Shown here: positions 27,196 to 37,202 of the stretch, one piece after another
Layout of the letters: each line of letters starts with the position of its first letter
How positions within the stretch are numbered: position 1 is the first letter of the stretch
Assembly: GCA_964612675.1 (NCBI GenBank)
Contig: CAZTDD010000030.1
Coordinates: 1-57,407 of the forward strand
Origin: CAZTDD01 sp964612675
Lineage (GTDB): Bacteria; Hinthialibacterota; Hinthialibacteria; Hinthialibacterales; JAKPRU01
Length of the DNA: 57,407 nucleotides
Direction of reading: 5' to 3'
The notes under the pieces: model-generated
The model's database searches: none
Told to the model about the DNA's origin: nothing
What the model saw: the letters and a program-made list of their open reading frames with translations, nothing else
Position numbers and translations under genes: made by a program

Positions 27196-27225
27196 TTGAC
27201 CCCATGTTATTGGGTATGGTATCTT
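27196..27225 (+). promoter_or_regulatory. Possible sigma-70-type promoter
   Basis: TTGACC (27196-27201) and TATCTT (27220-27225) are 18 bases apart, about 140 bases upstream of the giant gene at 27364. The match is moderate and rests on sequence alone. Confidence 0.3.
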
Positions 27226-27363
27226 CTCTGAATTCTATCGTGATATGGTTTGCGGGGAGCGGGGGACTTTCTTCTGGTTCCCGGGGACCAAAAACACAGT
27301 CGATAACAAAGCGCCAACAATCGGTTGATCCAATGCTCACATCAACCGACGGGGAGGATTCTT

Positions 27364-30300
27364 GTGTATACGCACCGCTCTTTGAAATCCATTGCCGTAT
27401 CCGCCGCCGTTTTCTTTTGTCTCGTTTTGGTCATTGGTTTTGCTTCGGAGGAGTCCTGGTCGGACGTCACCGGCCGGAAGATCATGGCGTCCGATGGGAC
27501 TGCTGGAGATGCATTCGGTTGCGCGGTGGCCATCGACGGAGACACAATGCTTGTAGGAGCACAGTTAGCGGACGCAGCCGGGAGTGATTCTGGAGCGGTG
27601 TACATTTTTCAGAAACAGGGAGACAGTTGGGTTGAACAAACGAAACTTGTCGCCAGTGATGCAAGCAGCGATGATAGGTTTGGATATTCTGTTTCGTTGG
27701 AAGGAGATATCGCTGTTGTTGGGGCTCATAGAGACGATCAAGCCGGCTATAGGGCCGGAGCGGTCTATGTCTTCACTCGAACCGGTGATACGTGGACCGA
27801 GCAGGCGAAACTGATCGCAGACGATGCGGAGACCGAAGACTATTTCGGCGTTTCCACCTCGATCTATGGAGACACGATTGCAGTGGGTGCTGACTACGAG
27901 GACGGCCAAAGAGGTGCCGCCTATGTATTCGTCCGCAACGGAGACACTTGGACTCAGCAAGCCAAACTGGTCTCAAGCGATATCGCCGGGGGGGACAGAT
28001 TCGCACATACTCTTTCTCTCTATGGAGACACTCTCGCGGTAGGAGCCCATACCAATGACGATCAGGGCAGCAACTCCGGTTCGGCTTATGTTTTCACTCG
28101 TCAGGACGGCAGCTGGAGTCAACAGGCAAAACTGATCCCTCCATCCGGCACCTATGAGGACGTCTTTGGCGCAGACCTTGATGTATACGAAGATACACTT
28201 CTGATCGCTAAGCCCAATGACAGGCACCAGGGAATCTACACCGGCTCAGCTTACGTTTATGTCCGTAACGGGGATACATGGAGCCTTCAGCAGAAACTGA
28301 CGGCAAGCGACGCTTCTTCTTATGACAAATTCGGAGAAAGTATCGCCCTGTTTGGTGATATTGCAGTGTGCTCTAGGGCTTATTACAACTTTGGATCGGG
28401 CAAGGTAGGGAATGCTTTTGTCTATCAGCGTAACAATGGGAGCTGGAACGAAATACACAAATTGAGTCCGACCGATGGAGCTGTCAGTCAGCATTTCGGG
28501 GGCTATAGATGCATTGCCGTTTCGGGCAACACCGTGGTGGTCGGTGCTCCGAAAGATGATGAGAAGGGCTCGGACGCCGGTTCGGTATACGTTTACGAAC
28601 TCGACGTATCTGTTCCACCAACCTCAACCCCTACGGCAACGTCGGCCGCCACTCCTATTCCGACGAATACGCCTGTGCCTCAGGCAACGAATACGCCAAC
28701 ATCCACCAACACGCCTGTGCCTCCTACCCCAACACATACACCGACAAATACACCCGCACCCCAAATCCCGACAAATACACCGACATTCACACCTGAACCG
28801 ACAGCGACGGCGACGTTTACGCCGACGGAACCCGGCGTGGTTTCCGGTATGGTGACACGCGACAATAAACCCGTCGTGAACGCATCGGTCATCATCGGCA
28901 TGAATGAAACCCTGACGAACAGCAACGGTATCTTCCGATTTGAAGGAGACATTACGCCGGGAAGCTATCCAATTACCGTCCAAACCGGCAACGGAATTGA
29001 ATACAGAGGAACAATTGAAGTCCAATCCGGTGAGAATCCGGTCATCGAACTGCCGCTCCCCACAGCGACGCCAACGTTCACACCGACATACACGCCCACG
29101 ATCACACCGACCGCGACACCGACCTTCACGCCGGAAGTCGGCGTTGTATCCGGTATTGTCACGCGCGGCGGTGAGATCGTGTCTGACGCCGTTGTCTTGC
29201 TGGGAGCAATAGAGACAACCACGAATGAGCGAGGAATTTTCCGTATCGAAAGTACAACGCTTGAAGGCGACTATACCCTGCGCATCATCACCGACCTGGG
29301 CCAGGAATATAGGGATACGGTCACCATCGAACTCGGCGAACCGCTGTTCCTGGAACTGCCGTTACCCACCTTCACTCCAACACCGACTCATACGTACACG
29401 CCGACGTTTACCCCAACGTTCACACCTACCTCGAGTCCAACAAATGCACCGACGCAAACACCAACGCATACACCGACACAGACCTCGGCTCCGACCGCAA
29501 CCCACACCCCGACGTACACGCCCACACCGACGCCGGAGCTGATTGCTGTGAGCGGGGTTGTGACACGGGGCGGAGTGAATGTGCCGGACGCGACAGTGAT
29601 CATCGACCGGTTCTCTACGACAACCGACAATACCGGCTTTTTCCGGCTGGACGATCCGCTTCCGGTGGGTGAATACAGTATTCAAGTCCTGACCGATCTC
29701 GGCAAGGAGTACACGGGGACGATCACAGTGAGATCGGGGGATACCAGTCCGATCCAAATCACGCTGCCCGAGTTTACGCCGACGCCGACAAATACATACA
29801 CACCAACGTTGACACCCACCGCAACTCATACGCCGACCATTACGCCGACGTATACTTCCACACCTACCTTCACTCCCACAGTCACACCGACACCGATTCC
29901 ATTTGTGATGCGATGGGATTTCGATCGGGACGGCGACTTTGCCGGGTGGGTGATACAGAACGTTGTCGACTCGGCGGTATCCGACGGAGTCCTGCGCGGA
30001 ATCGCGGAGAGTAACGATCCCGTTCTGCAAATAGCGGGGCTGGACGTCGAACTCGCCTACGCGAGTGGAATCGCGTTTCGTATCAAAACCGACCGGCGAA
30101 CCAAATGTCAGGTGTTCCTGACGACGCGGGGCGGAAGCGAGCCTTTCAAGCGCTTCGGGAACTACGATGTTCCGCGCCCGGGGGAATTCAATACCATCGT
30201 CGTTCCGTTCGCGCATCATGTTTCGGCTTCCGAAATCGGCTTGGCCTTACGGATCGATCCGGCGGTTCATGCGGAAACACGGTTCGAGATCGACTGGATC

Positions 30301-33300
30301 GGCTTTGTCTCATCGGGCGTGCCGACACCGACACCGACGCATACGTCAACGCCCAGCCCGACATTTACGCCTTCACCGACGCCGTCTCCGACACCGGAGA
30401 GTAATCTCACGCTGGTTCTTCTGTCGCGACAGCGTCTCGAAAGCCGCTACGGAAAAGAGAGAGTCTCCAATTTTATGGAGAAACTGGAAGCGCTGCTGGG
30501 ACACAAAACAGTCCGCGGAGAGATCGTCAACATCGATCTGAATCCGTCTCTCAGAAACCTCTACAAGGAGTGGGACGCGACCACACGAGATCTGGAAACC
30601 TCGACGACGGACGCAGCCCGCCGGGAGAACGTCGCGAAAGCGAATTCGGTAGCGGTGGCGGTCAAGACGATCCTCGGGAATAAACGAGACACGGTGCGGA
30701 ATGAATCGGTGGAATATGTATTAATCGTCGGCTCGGACGAGACAATCCCTCATTACCGTCTGCCGGAATTCTCCCGCAAGCGACACTTCGAATCGAACTA
30801 TGAACGAGCCTTGCTCGATTTCACTCATCCAAGCGGAGCGGCGCTCAGTACGAATCACATCCTGACGGACGATTATTACGCGGACGCGACGCCGAAATTG
30901 CAGCGACTGATGGACAGGGAGTTCCATTTGCCGGATCTGCGCATCGGACGGCTTGTGGAGACCCCCGAGCAGATGGGTGCGGTGATCGACGCCTATCTTG
31001 CGGTTGGTGGGAAGATCGATTTCCGGCGCGCGTTTGTTGCCGGAAGCGACACCTATTCAAACGGTGCGAATCGGGTCAAACAAATCTTGGATACCGACCT
31101 GGGCGAGGTCGAGCGATTGGACGAGGACGGCGAAGATCCCTACGATATCGCCGACGGTCTGAACCGGGGCAATACGATCAATGTGCTCGGGCTTCACGGC
31201 GACCATGGGAATATCTATCGCAAGGAAGATCGCGCGAAATTCGCGGCGAAACGGCTCGATCAGTTTGTCGAGGCCGAGAAGATGCAGGGCTCGATCGTTC
31301 TGAATTACGCGAGTCACGGTGGGTTGAATGTTGACGATAGTCGCGGGGAGCAGGGGGAGGATCTGAGCGGTGTTTTCGCGTCCAAGGGTGTGACCGGATA
31401 TATCGGATCGACTGCGTATACCGCTGGGAGCAATGAGAGCGTCGGTTTTACCGAAGATCTTGCGTCGCGATTCGTGCATTCGCTGGTCGCCGGAAAAGAA
31501 TCGGCCACTATCGGCGAAGCGTTTTGCGAGGCGAAACGCGAGTATGTGATCAACGAACATAATGGTGTACGAAATTCGAATTTATCGGATGACGAAATTC
31601 GAAATAATATCGGTGAGGATGAAAAAGTGGTTTCCGGGATGAATTTGTATGGGTTGCCGATGTATACGGTGACCTCCAGCAACGCCCCCGGCGACCCGCA
31701 CTTGGCGATGGGATACGGATTTCAACCCCCTCTTTTCCTCCCCCGATCTTCGGGGGAGGAAAAGAGACGGACGCAGCTGAGTCGTTTTCTCCCCCAAAGT
31801 TTGGGGGAGATACAGAGGGGGTTGTCTTACGATCTTGGACAGAATATCCTCTGGGCCGAACCGAACGCCGTGGGGGAAGGGCTCCTCCGCAGCCAACGCA
31901 TCGAACTGATCGACAAACAATTCCTCGAAAAACACGAAACCGAATCCGGGATTTTCTATGCATTTAATGGCATTACGCAAGCAAATGTCAACGAGCCGGT
32001 CCAACCAAGAGCAGGCTATATCACCGGCACCGAAGGGTTCTTCCCCAAAGGCGCTGTACTCGAATACGCGAAATACGAAGTAATCGACAATTTCGACCCC
32101 GTCATCGAAGGTTCGCAGTGGGGAGCAGGTGAGGCCCAAGAGGGAATTTTCGATAAGCAAGGCTTTTTCCCTGCGATTCCGTTTACGGTGAACACCATTG
32201 CGGCTCAAGGTGGTCTGCCGCCGCTGCAACGATTTGTTTTCGTCGCGGGTCAGTACAGCGACCAAACAAAGCAGGAACGTTTGTACGAAGAACTCCGCTA
32301 CAGCACGTACTACACCGCCAGCGAATCGGGCGAAACACCACCGACGGTCAGCGATCCGTCGGTAATCGTTCAGGGTGAACGTGTGTTGATTACTGTTGAA
32401 GCGGAAGATATCGATGGCGATCCCTTGTATCGCGTTGTCCTGTTATGGACGGACGGAACCGGCGAATGGAATCCCGTCGATCTCGAACAATCATCAGCGA
32501 ATCCGCTGATTTGGGAAGGCGAATTAACAAAGGTCGAAGGACTCGAATTCTTTGTTCAGGCAGTGGATGCGCTTGGAAATGTTGCGTATGCGGATAATCG
32601 TGGACGCTATTATCGGCCGCTGGAAGGTGGCGACGAGCCGAGACCGACTCCGGTTCCTGAAAATATCATTTCACATATTGATTTTTCAGAATCGACTGTT
32701 GAGGAGGCAGGTTTTGTTTATAGTCCGGCAACGGGTTTCGACACAGCGGCAATTTCCGTCGGTGATGTTCCAGCAGGACATGGTACGGATGGCCGTGGTT
32801 TGATCATCGACGCTCAGCCGGGTCAAGGCACGTTAGCGATCTCGATGCTACCGGTGTCGGCCGACAACGGCGCTGCGATGCTGTCGGTGAATGTGCGCGC
32901 AGACGGCGAAGGCTGTTCAGCGGCGTTAGCCGCACTCAATTCGCCGATTGACGGACAGCTGGGGTATTCAAACGCCAGCGGCGCGGATGTCCCGGTGGGC
33001 GAGTGGGGCAAATTTATTCTCATTTACGATCCTCCGGCGGATGCGCTTCAGCCTGGGCTTCAAGTAGCCTTGCCGGAATCGGCGGAGGGACCGGTGACAG
33101 TCTATTTCGATAATTTAATTATCTCCGAATTACCGGAATCGGAATTTGAAAATGTAACGCTGGACGTCGACGGTTCATTTGACGGGGATACATCAGGTAT
33201 TCTGAAAAACGTGAATGGGGATAGCGGCAGTTTTGTAATCCTGCCCCATGCCGGCGGAGGACAAAATGCCTTGCTGTCGATATTGCCATCGGATGACGCC

Positions 33301-33621
33301 GCCAATGTCGGTATCTTCGCCAGTCAGCTGCAGGGCGGCTTTCCGCATATTCTCCAGGCATCGGTCGATGCGCGGTTGTTTGATGGTTCGGGTGGCGTCA
33401 CTGCACTGGTGATCACAAACGGGAACGGCAATGTTGGTGTGTTCGTGAATAATGCCGGATTAGCCGGAGACGAATTCCAGCAAATAACCATCGGCGGCGG
33501 ATTTACCGCCGAAAATCCCGCGTTTCCGGTTTTGTGTGTAATTCAGAATGGCGGGCCGGGTGTCGAGTCGTCGGTGTTGGTGGATGATCTACAATTAAAA
33601 AAGGTTATAGGAGGAATGTAG
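27364..33621 (+). CDS. Giant secreted FG-GAP / C25-like protein
   Basis: The protein has 2085 residues from the GTG at 27364, which has GGGGAGG six bases upstream. A signal peptide (about 1-28) is followed by an FG-GAP/integrin-like propeller of seven repeats (about 35-415, e.g. FGCAVAIDGDTMLVGA). Next come three carboxypeptidase-regulatory-like domains separated by Pro/Thr linkers (about 490-565, 592-665, 727-800), a carbohydrate-binding-like jelly roll (about 848-985) and a C25-like caspase fold (about 1014-1445). In the caspase fold His1278 is in GLHGD and Ser1317 (NYASHGG) sits where the catalytic Cys is expected. Hairpin copy 8 is read in frame at about 1453-1487, followed by C-terminal domains shared with the gene at 3708-7859. 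It is probably an exported, surface-associated protein; proteolysis is doubtful. Confidence 0.87.
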   Translation: MYTHRSLKSIAVSAAVFFCLVLVIGFASEESWSDVTGRKIMASDGTAGDAFGCAVAIDGDTMLVGAQLADAAGSDSGAVYIFQKQGDSWVEQTKLVASDASSDDRFGYSVSLEGDIAVVGAHRDDQAGYRAGAVYVFTRTGDTWTEQAKLIADDAETEDYFGVSTSIYGDTIAVGADYEDGQRGAAYVFVRNGDTWTQQAKLVSSDIAGGDRFAHTLSLYGDTLAVGAHTNDDQGSNSGSAYVFTRQDGSWSQQAKLIPPSGTYEDVFGADLDVYEDTLLIAKPNDRHQGIYTGSAYVYVRNGDTWSLQQKLTASDASSYDKFGESIALFGDIAVCSRAYYNFGSGKVGNAFVYQRNNGSWNEIHKLSPTDGAVSQHFGGYRCIAVSGNTVVVGAPKDDEKGSDAGSVYVYELDVSVPPTSTPTATSAATPIPTNTPVPQATNTPTSTNTPVPPTPTHTPTNTPAPQIPTNTPTFTPEPTATATFTPTEPGVVSGMVTRDNKPVVNASVIIGMNETLTNSNGIFRFEGDITPGSYPITVQTGNGIEYRGTIEVQSGENPVIELPLPTATPTFTPTYTPTITPTATPTFTPEVGVVSGIVTRGGEIVSDAVVLLGAIETTTNERGIFRIESTTLEGDYTLRIITDLGQEYRDTVTIELGEPLFLELPLPTFTPTPTHTYTPTFTPTFTPTSSPTNAPTQTPTHTPTQTSAPTATHTPTYTPTPTPELIAVSGVVTRGGVNVPDATVIIDRFSTTTDNTGFFRLDDPLPVGEYSIQVLTDLGKEYTGTITVRSGDTSPIQITLPEFTPTPTNTYTPTLTPTATHTPTITPTYTSTPTFTPTVTPTPIPFVMRWDFDRDGDFAGWVIQNVVDSAVSDGVLRGIAESNDPVLQIAGLDVELAYASGIAFRIKTDRRTKCQVFLTTRGGSEPFKRFGNYDVPRPGEFNTIVVPFAHHVSASEIGLALRIDPAVHAETRFEIDWIGFVSSGVPTPTPTHTSTPSPTFTPSPTPSPTPESNLTLVLLSRQRLESRYGKERVSNFMEKLEALLGHKTVRGEIVNIDLNPSLRNLYKEWDATTRDLETSTTDAARRENVAKANSVAVAVKTILGNKRDTVRNESVEYVLIVGSDETIPHYRLPEFSRKRHFESNYERALLDFTHPSGAALSTNHILTDDYYADATPKLQRLMDREFHLPDLRIGRLVETPEQMGAVIDAYLAVGGKIDFRRAFVAGSDTYSNGANRVKQILDTDLGEVERLDEDGEDPYDIADGLNRGNTINVLGLHGDHGNIYRKEDRAKFAAKRLDQFVEAEKMQGSIVLNYASHGGLNVDDSRGEQGEDLSGVFASKGVTGYIGSTAYTAGSNESVGFTEDLASRFVHSLVAGKESATIGEAFCEAKREYVINEHNGVRNSNLSDDEIRNNIGEDEKVVSGMNLYGLPMYTVTSSNAPGDPHLAMGYGFQPPLFLPRSSGEEKRRTQLSRFLPQSLGEIQRGLSYDLGQNILWAEPNAVGEGLLRSQRIELIDKQFLEKHETESGIFYAFNGITQANVNEPVQPRAGYITGTEGFFPKGAVLEYAKYEVIDNFDPVIEGSQWGAGEAQEGIFDKQGFFPAIPFTVNTIAAQGGLPPLQRFVFVAGQYSDQTKQERLYEELRYSTYYTASESGETPPTVSDPSVIVQGERVLITVEAEDIDGDPLYRVVLLWTDGTGEWNPVDLEQSSANPLIWEGELTKVEGLEFFVQAVDALGNVAYADNRGRYYRPLEGGDEPRPTPVPENIISHIDFSESTVEEAGFVYSPATGFDTAAISVGDVPAGHGTDGRGLIIDAQPGQGTLAISMLPVSADNGAAMLSVNVRADGEGCSAALAALNSPIDGQLGYSNASGADVPVGEWGKFILIYDPPADALQPGLQVALPESAEGPVTVYFDNLIISELPESEFENVTLDVDGSFDGDTSGILKNVNGDSGSFVILPHAGGGQNALLSILPSDDAANVGIFASQLQGGFPHILQASVDARLFDGSGGVTALVITNGNGNVGVFVNNAGLAGDEFQQITIGGGFTAENPAFPVLCVIQNGGPGVESSVLVDDLQLKKVIGGM
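31722..31825 (+). repeat. Hairpin element copy 8, in frame inside a coding region
   Basis: The copy runs from tcaaccccctct to agagggggttgt. The hairpins are CCCCCGATCTTCGGGGG and CCCCCAAAGTTTGGGGG, and the spacer has gacggacgcagctgagtcg. It encodes QPPLFLPRSSGEEKR and FLPQSLGEIQRGL. It lies between DPHLAMG and GQNILWA, the same site as copy 2 in the paralog, but in the opposite orientation. Confidence 0.88.
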
Positions 33622-33683
33622 TATTTTCTGGTTGAAAGGCCGGCATCGCGAAACTATTATCCCCAACCCGCGAGGAAAAAGAT

Positions 33684-34052
33684 ATGTCAAAGAAATGGCG
33701 AATGCTGTTTTGTTTCTTGATTCTCACTGCGTTTTTGTCCGGTTGTGTTTGTATGGAGTGTGAAAACCTCACGGTGAACGGCGGGAAGCGAGTAGTGTAT
33801 GAAGGCGAAAATGCCGGACGATTCGTAGCGACATATTATTCTCTGTCAGATGATAGTCTCAATTTCGTGAAGGTTACGATGCCCGACGGGGAGCAATATA
33901 CCCTGCCGCAGGTTGTCTCCGGTTCGGGTGCCCGATACACATTGGATCGCGAGCTGGTTTGGTGGGTAAAAGGGGACTCGGTCCTCGTTCAAACAAGAGA
34001 CGAAAACGGTGAATGGCAGATCAAATACACATTGGAAGCTATAAAAGAGTGA
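33684..34052 (+). CDS. MliC-like lipoprotein (putative lysozyme inhibitor)
   Basis: The 122-residue protein has a lipoprotein signal with lipobox FLSGC (Cys21). The mature part contains the MliC family signature YTLPQVVSGSGARYTLDREL and then WWVKGDSVLVQ. MliC/PliC proteins inhibit c-type lysozymes by inserting the Ser/Gly-rich loop into the lysozyme active site. The key SGSGARY loop is intact. It follows the giant C25-like gene by 62 bases on the same strand and may be co-transcribed. GAGGAAAAAGAT precedes the ATG. Confidence 0.82.
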   Translation: MSKKWRMLFCFLILTAFLSGCVCMECENLTVNGGKRVVYEGENAGRFVATYYSLSDDSLNFVKVTMPDGEQYTLPQVVSGSGARYTLDRELVWWVKGDSVLVQTRDENGEWQIKYTLEAIKE

Positions 34053-34392
34053 ATCTGGAAACCACGATTACCGACACGGATACTGTTTTTGCAGGAATAG
34101 ACTTGAAAACGGCAGTTTGAAGCGGAGAAAGGGACTTAACCGATTAGAGTGAAAGTAGATGCAATATATGACAGACTCACCCAACGGGTGAAACCGTAGC
34201 GTCCGAGTTTATCTCGGACGAATCAAATCGCCCGGAATAAATCCGAGCGCTATTGCCGAATTTAGGATAAATGGGGGATCGACCGAAAAAACAGGCGACC
34301 GCTGTGTAAACAACAATCGCCTGCTGTAGTCTATTACTCGTTGTCGTGCCGGACAATTCGTCCGTTTTCTCTTTGATTTGAATTCTAAAAAC
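34053..34392. other. Intergenic interval with two hairpins
   Basis: No gene is seen. A gtccgag-tttat-ctcggac hairpin lies at 34201-34219, and a terminator for the minus-strand gene lies at 34286-34323. Confidence 0.6.
34286..34323 (-). terminator. Rho-independent terminator
   Basis: On the minus strand a caggcga/tcgcctg stem of seven pairs, with an 18-base loop, is followed by six T. It lies about 70 bases after the stop of the gene at 34393-35736. Confidence 0.6.
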
Positions 34393-35736
34393 CTAGTTTA
34401 GCATCCACTGGTCGACGGCCGCGATTTCCTCGAAGGCAAAACGACGAACATAGATACCGTTCCCGTCACCGTCATTTCCCGCTCCGTCTTCAAACGCCAC
34501 AACGAAATCAAAACCGACTTGTGCAGCGACATCCGGTGGAACGATAGCCACTGTCGGATCCTGTTGATTGCCGTTCGTGAGCTGGTTCACCATCATCTCT
34601 GGGCCTGCGGGCGTTCCGTCCGGGTTGAAAGGCCGACACATCACAGCTCTTCCGTCTCCGTCGAACGTTGCGTCCTCCCAGACAATCACAAAACGTCCGG
34701 TTGAATCCATCGCGACCTCGCTGTCCGATTGGTCGCCCTCGAAGTTTTCGTTCACAAGGACATCAGACCGGATCGGGGTTCCGTCGGGATTGTAAAGGTT
34801 GAAGTAAACTCCTTTCCCACTGCCGTCCGATTGATCGGTTGTCTCGGTTACGACGATGACGTACTTTCCATCCGCGCTTCCACCGATATCGGGATCCTGC
34901 ACAAAGAAAGCGACTTGGCTTTCGACCGTCGGGTCGACCTCCGGACCGATTTTGTTGAGGTCGGCATCGAATTTCTGGTACCAAATTCTGTCGTCGCCGC
35001 CGTACTCGCGCCAGACAGCGACAAAGGATCCGTCGCCCGCAAATGCGATGAATCCGTCATCCTGGTTTCCGACGCCGTCTGTGTTCACAAGGACGACAGG
35101 ACCGATTTGGTCTCCTGTACTGCCGTCAAAAACACGCAATACCTGCGCGTCACCATCTCCGTCCGGGGACGGGACTCCGGAGTCACCTCCACCCCAATCC
35201 TCGTTCATGACGTAAAGATTGCCGTTCACGGGATTAAATGCGCATGACCCCCAGCCTTGGCCGCCCGCACCGCGGGGGGTTTTGTCGTCGGAGACAGACC
35301 TCACATCTGTCACCGGAGTCCCATCGGCTTCGACAATTCGAAAAAACTGGCCCATGTCGTCGCCGTCCGCAAATGCGTCTGCTCCGGCATCGTCATCCTG
35401 ATACCACGTCACGCCGAAGTTCCCCGTCACTGGATCGGCATCGCACTTGGGGTCTTCATCGGTTGAGTCGCGCGAGACGATGACCGTCTCTGTCCAGTTC
35501 TCGAAATCACCGGAAACCACGGCAACCAGATCGCGATTTCCGGGGTTGACTCTGCCCGGGGTCTCGTAACAGACGAAGATCACTCCATCGTGGTTCACGG
35601 CGACGGTTGGCTCCGATTGATTTCCAACCGTATCGACGGCAACCGAGATTGCATCACCAACCGGGATCGGTTGTGCCTGCACAAGAAAAACAGCACCCAT
35701 GAGTATCGCACAACAAGCCACTCCGTACCTGATCAT
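34393..35736 (-). CDS. Exported beta-propeller-like protein
   Basis: The protein has about 447 residues. The signal peptide is MIRYGVACCAILMGAVFLVQA. Repeated units such as QSEPTVAVNHDGVIFVCYE, QSDSEVAMDSTGRFVIVWED and QQDPTVAIVPPD suggest a propeller of six to eight blades, with acidic Asp/Gly-rich loops that could bind calcium. No catalytic motif is seen. The ATG at 35736 has GGAGGT upstream. The frame continues to 35793, but that extension has no export signal. Confidence 0.8.
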   Translation of the reverse strand: MIRYGVACCAILMGAVFLVQAQPIPVGDAISVAVDTVGNQSEPTVAVNHDGVIFVCYETPGRVNPGNRDLVAVVSGDFENWTETVIVSRDSTDEDPKCDADPVTGNFGVTWYQDDDAGADAFADGDDMGQFFRIVEADGTPVTDVRSVSDDKTPRGAGGQGWGSCAFNPVNGNLYVMNEDWGGGDSGVPSPDGDGDAQVLRVFDGSTGDQIGPVVLVNTDGVGNQDDGFIAFAGDGSFVAVWREYGGDDRIWYQKFDADLNKIGPEVDPTVESQVAFFVQDPDIGGSADGKYVIVVTETTDQSDGSGKGVYFNLYNPDGTPIRSDVLVNENFEGDQSDSEVAMDSTGRFVIVWEDATFDGDGRAVMCRPFNPDGTPAGPEMMVNQLTNGNQQDPTVAIVPPDVAAQVGFDFVVAFEDGAGNDGDGNGIYVRRFAFEEIAAVDQWMLN

Positions 35737-35827
35737 ATTGCCACCTCCATACAAAGATCTTAGTGCTCTAGCCTGAGGCTCGCACTGGGTCAACTATGAT
35801 CAGAACACATGCAAAGAGATTTGTCAA

Positions 35828-36016
35828 TTAACCCGAATTCGGCAGGACACGGAAGCGTAGCTCCTCGACACACAAACCAATACCCTCACGGATGCGTTCC
35901 ACAGCTTCTTCAAACGTTTTCTTCTGTGTATGACATCCCTGAAGAGCCGGCACATCCGCCACGTACAAACCGTCCTCGTCCTGTTCAATAACCACCTGAA
36001 AACGATAGTTCTCCAT
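35828..36016 (-). CDS. HicB-like antitoxin-family protein (second orphan)
   Basis: This protein of about 62 residues shows the HicB N-terminal pattern: YRFQVVIEQDEDGLYVADVPALQGCHTQKKTFEEAVERIREGI (motif positions 3-45). No HicA gene is adjacent. The ATG at 36016 is chosen because the preceding codons (from 36073) do not fit the family and overlap the lactonase end. It follows the lactonase gene by 31 bases and may share its transcript. Confidence 0.85.
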   Translation of the reverse strand: MENYRFQVVIEQDEDGLYVADVPALQGCHTQKKTFEEAVERIREGIGLCVEELRFRVLPNSG

Positions 36017-36047
36017 GGCAGTCTTGGTTCCTCCAGTTCGTCTGGCT

Positions 36048-37202
36048 TTATTTATACTCCACTCTCGAAACATCGTCCGTTTGTAGAAACCTCACACAGA
36101 CCGGTCTACCGACGGAAATCGAGTAACCCGTTGGAGCGAGCGCACCGGTTTCCGAATCGATTCGAAACACGACCACACTATTTGCGTCCTGATTGGCGAC
36201 CATGCAAAACTCTCCCGTGGGATCGATATTGAAATTCCGTGGCGTCTCGATATCGGCGGTTTCCTGTTCAACGGTCGTCAATGTTCCTTTCACCGGATCG
36301 ACTGTGTAAACCACGATACTGTCATGCCCGCGATTAGAACCATATAAGAATTTTCCATTCGGATGCGCGCGGACCTCGGCGCACCAATTGTCTCGCCGAA
36401 ACTCACTGGGGATCGTTGTAATGGATTGAATCTTGTTCAGTGCGCCCGACGAGCGCTCGTAGGAAAACGCGGTCATTGTCGAATTGAGCTCGTTAATGAC
36501 ATACGCGAATTCACCGCTGGGATGGAAGGTGAAATGCCGCGGCCCGGCGCCCGGTGCGACCTCTGCATACGGAGGATCGGCGGGGGCAAGTGTTCCCTCT
36601 TCCACATTCAGTTCGTAAATCATGATCTTGTCGATCCCGAGATCCGCAACATAGACAAAACGATCGTCCGGGCTCGGATTGATGGAATGAGCATGCGGCT
36701 TTGTCTGCCGCCTGGGATTCGCACCGGACCCTTCGTGTTGTACAAACGCCGTTGGCTCCGCCAGTCTGCCGTCCGCCTCGATGGGGATCACCGATGCGCT
36801 GCCGCCGCCGTAGTTCGCGACGAGGACGTTCTTTCCCTGATGGTCGGTGTTGACATGGCACGGCCCCGAACCGCCGGAGGACTGTTTATTCAGGAATTCC
36901 AGATCGCCGGTTTCCGGATCGATTGCGAACGCACTGACACTCCCGCTGCCGCCGCTTTCGCTGACCGCATAGAGATATTTCCCGTTTGGATGAATCTCCA
37001 GAAACGACGGATTCGTCGCTCTGATCGCAAGAACGGGCTCCGAGAGTTTGCCTGTCTCAAGGTCAAGTGTGCTTCGGTAAATGCCTCTGCTATTGCCGCT
37101 TCCGCCCGTGTAGGTCCCGAAATAGACAGGAATGGTTTCGGCGGAAATCACTGACACGATTCCGAATATACACAGAGCTGTTGTAAAAAGTTTTGTTGTC
37201 AT
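36048..37202 (-). CDS. Exported lactonase-family seven-bladed propeller
   Basis: The protein has 384 residues. After a signal peptide (about 1-21) come IPVYFGTYTGGSGNSRGIYR, NPSFLEIHPNGKYLYAVSE and GPRHFTFHPSGEFAYVINEL, followed by WCAEVRAHPNGKFLYGSNRGHDSI. These are the hallmarks of the 6-phosphogluconolactonase-like lactonase family (YbhE-type). The export signal argues for an extracytoplasmic sugar-lactone or related substrate rather than 6-phosphogluconolactone. It lies downstream of the PQQ-type gene on the same strand. Confidence 0.92.
   Translation of the reverse strand: MTTKLFTTALCIFGIVSVISAETIPVYFGTYTGGSGNSRGIYRSTLDLETGKLSEPVLAIRATNPSFLEIHPNGKYLYAVSESGGSGSVSAFAIDPETGDLEFLNKQSSGGSGPCHVNTDHQGKNVLVANYGGGSASVIPIEADGRLAEPTAFVQHEGSGANPRRQTKPHAHSINPSPDDRFVYVADLGIDKIMIYELNVEEGTLAPADPPYAEVAPGAGPRHFTFHPSGEFAYVINELNSTMTAFSYERSSGALNKIQSITTIPSEFRRDNWCAEVRAHPNGKFLYGSNRGHDSIVVYTVDPVKGTLTTVEQETADIETPRNFNIDPTGEFCMVANQDANSVVVFRIDSETGALAPTGYSISVGRPVCVRFLQTDDVSRVEYK

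Noticed and set aside
26927..27199. ORF across the tRNA gene
   Set aside because: It is incompatible with the well-folded tRNA-Ala and has no homology signal.
31582..32265. Long ORF antisense to the second giant gene
   Set aside because: It is a shadow of a strongly supported coding frame on the plus strand.
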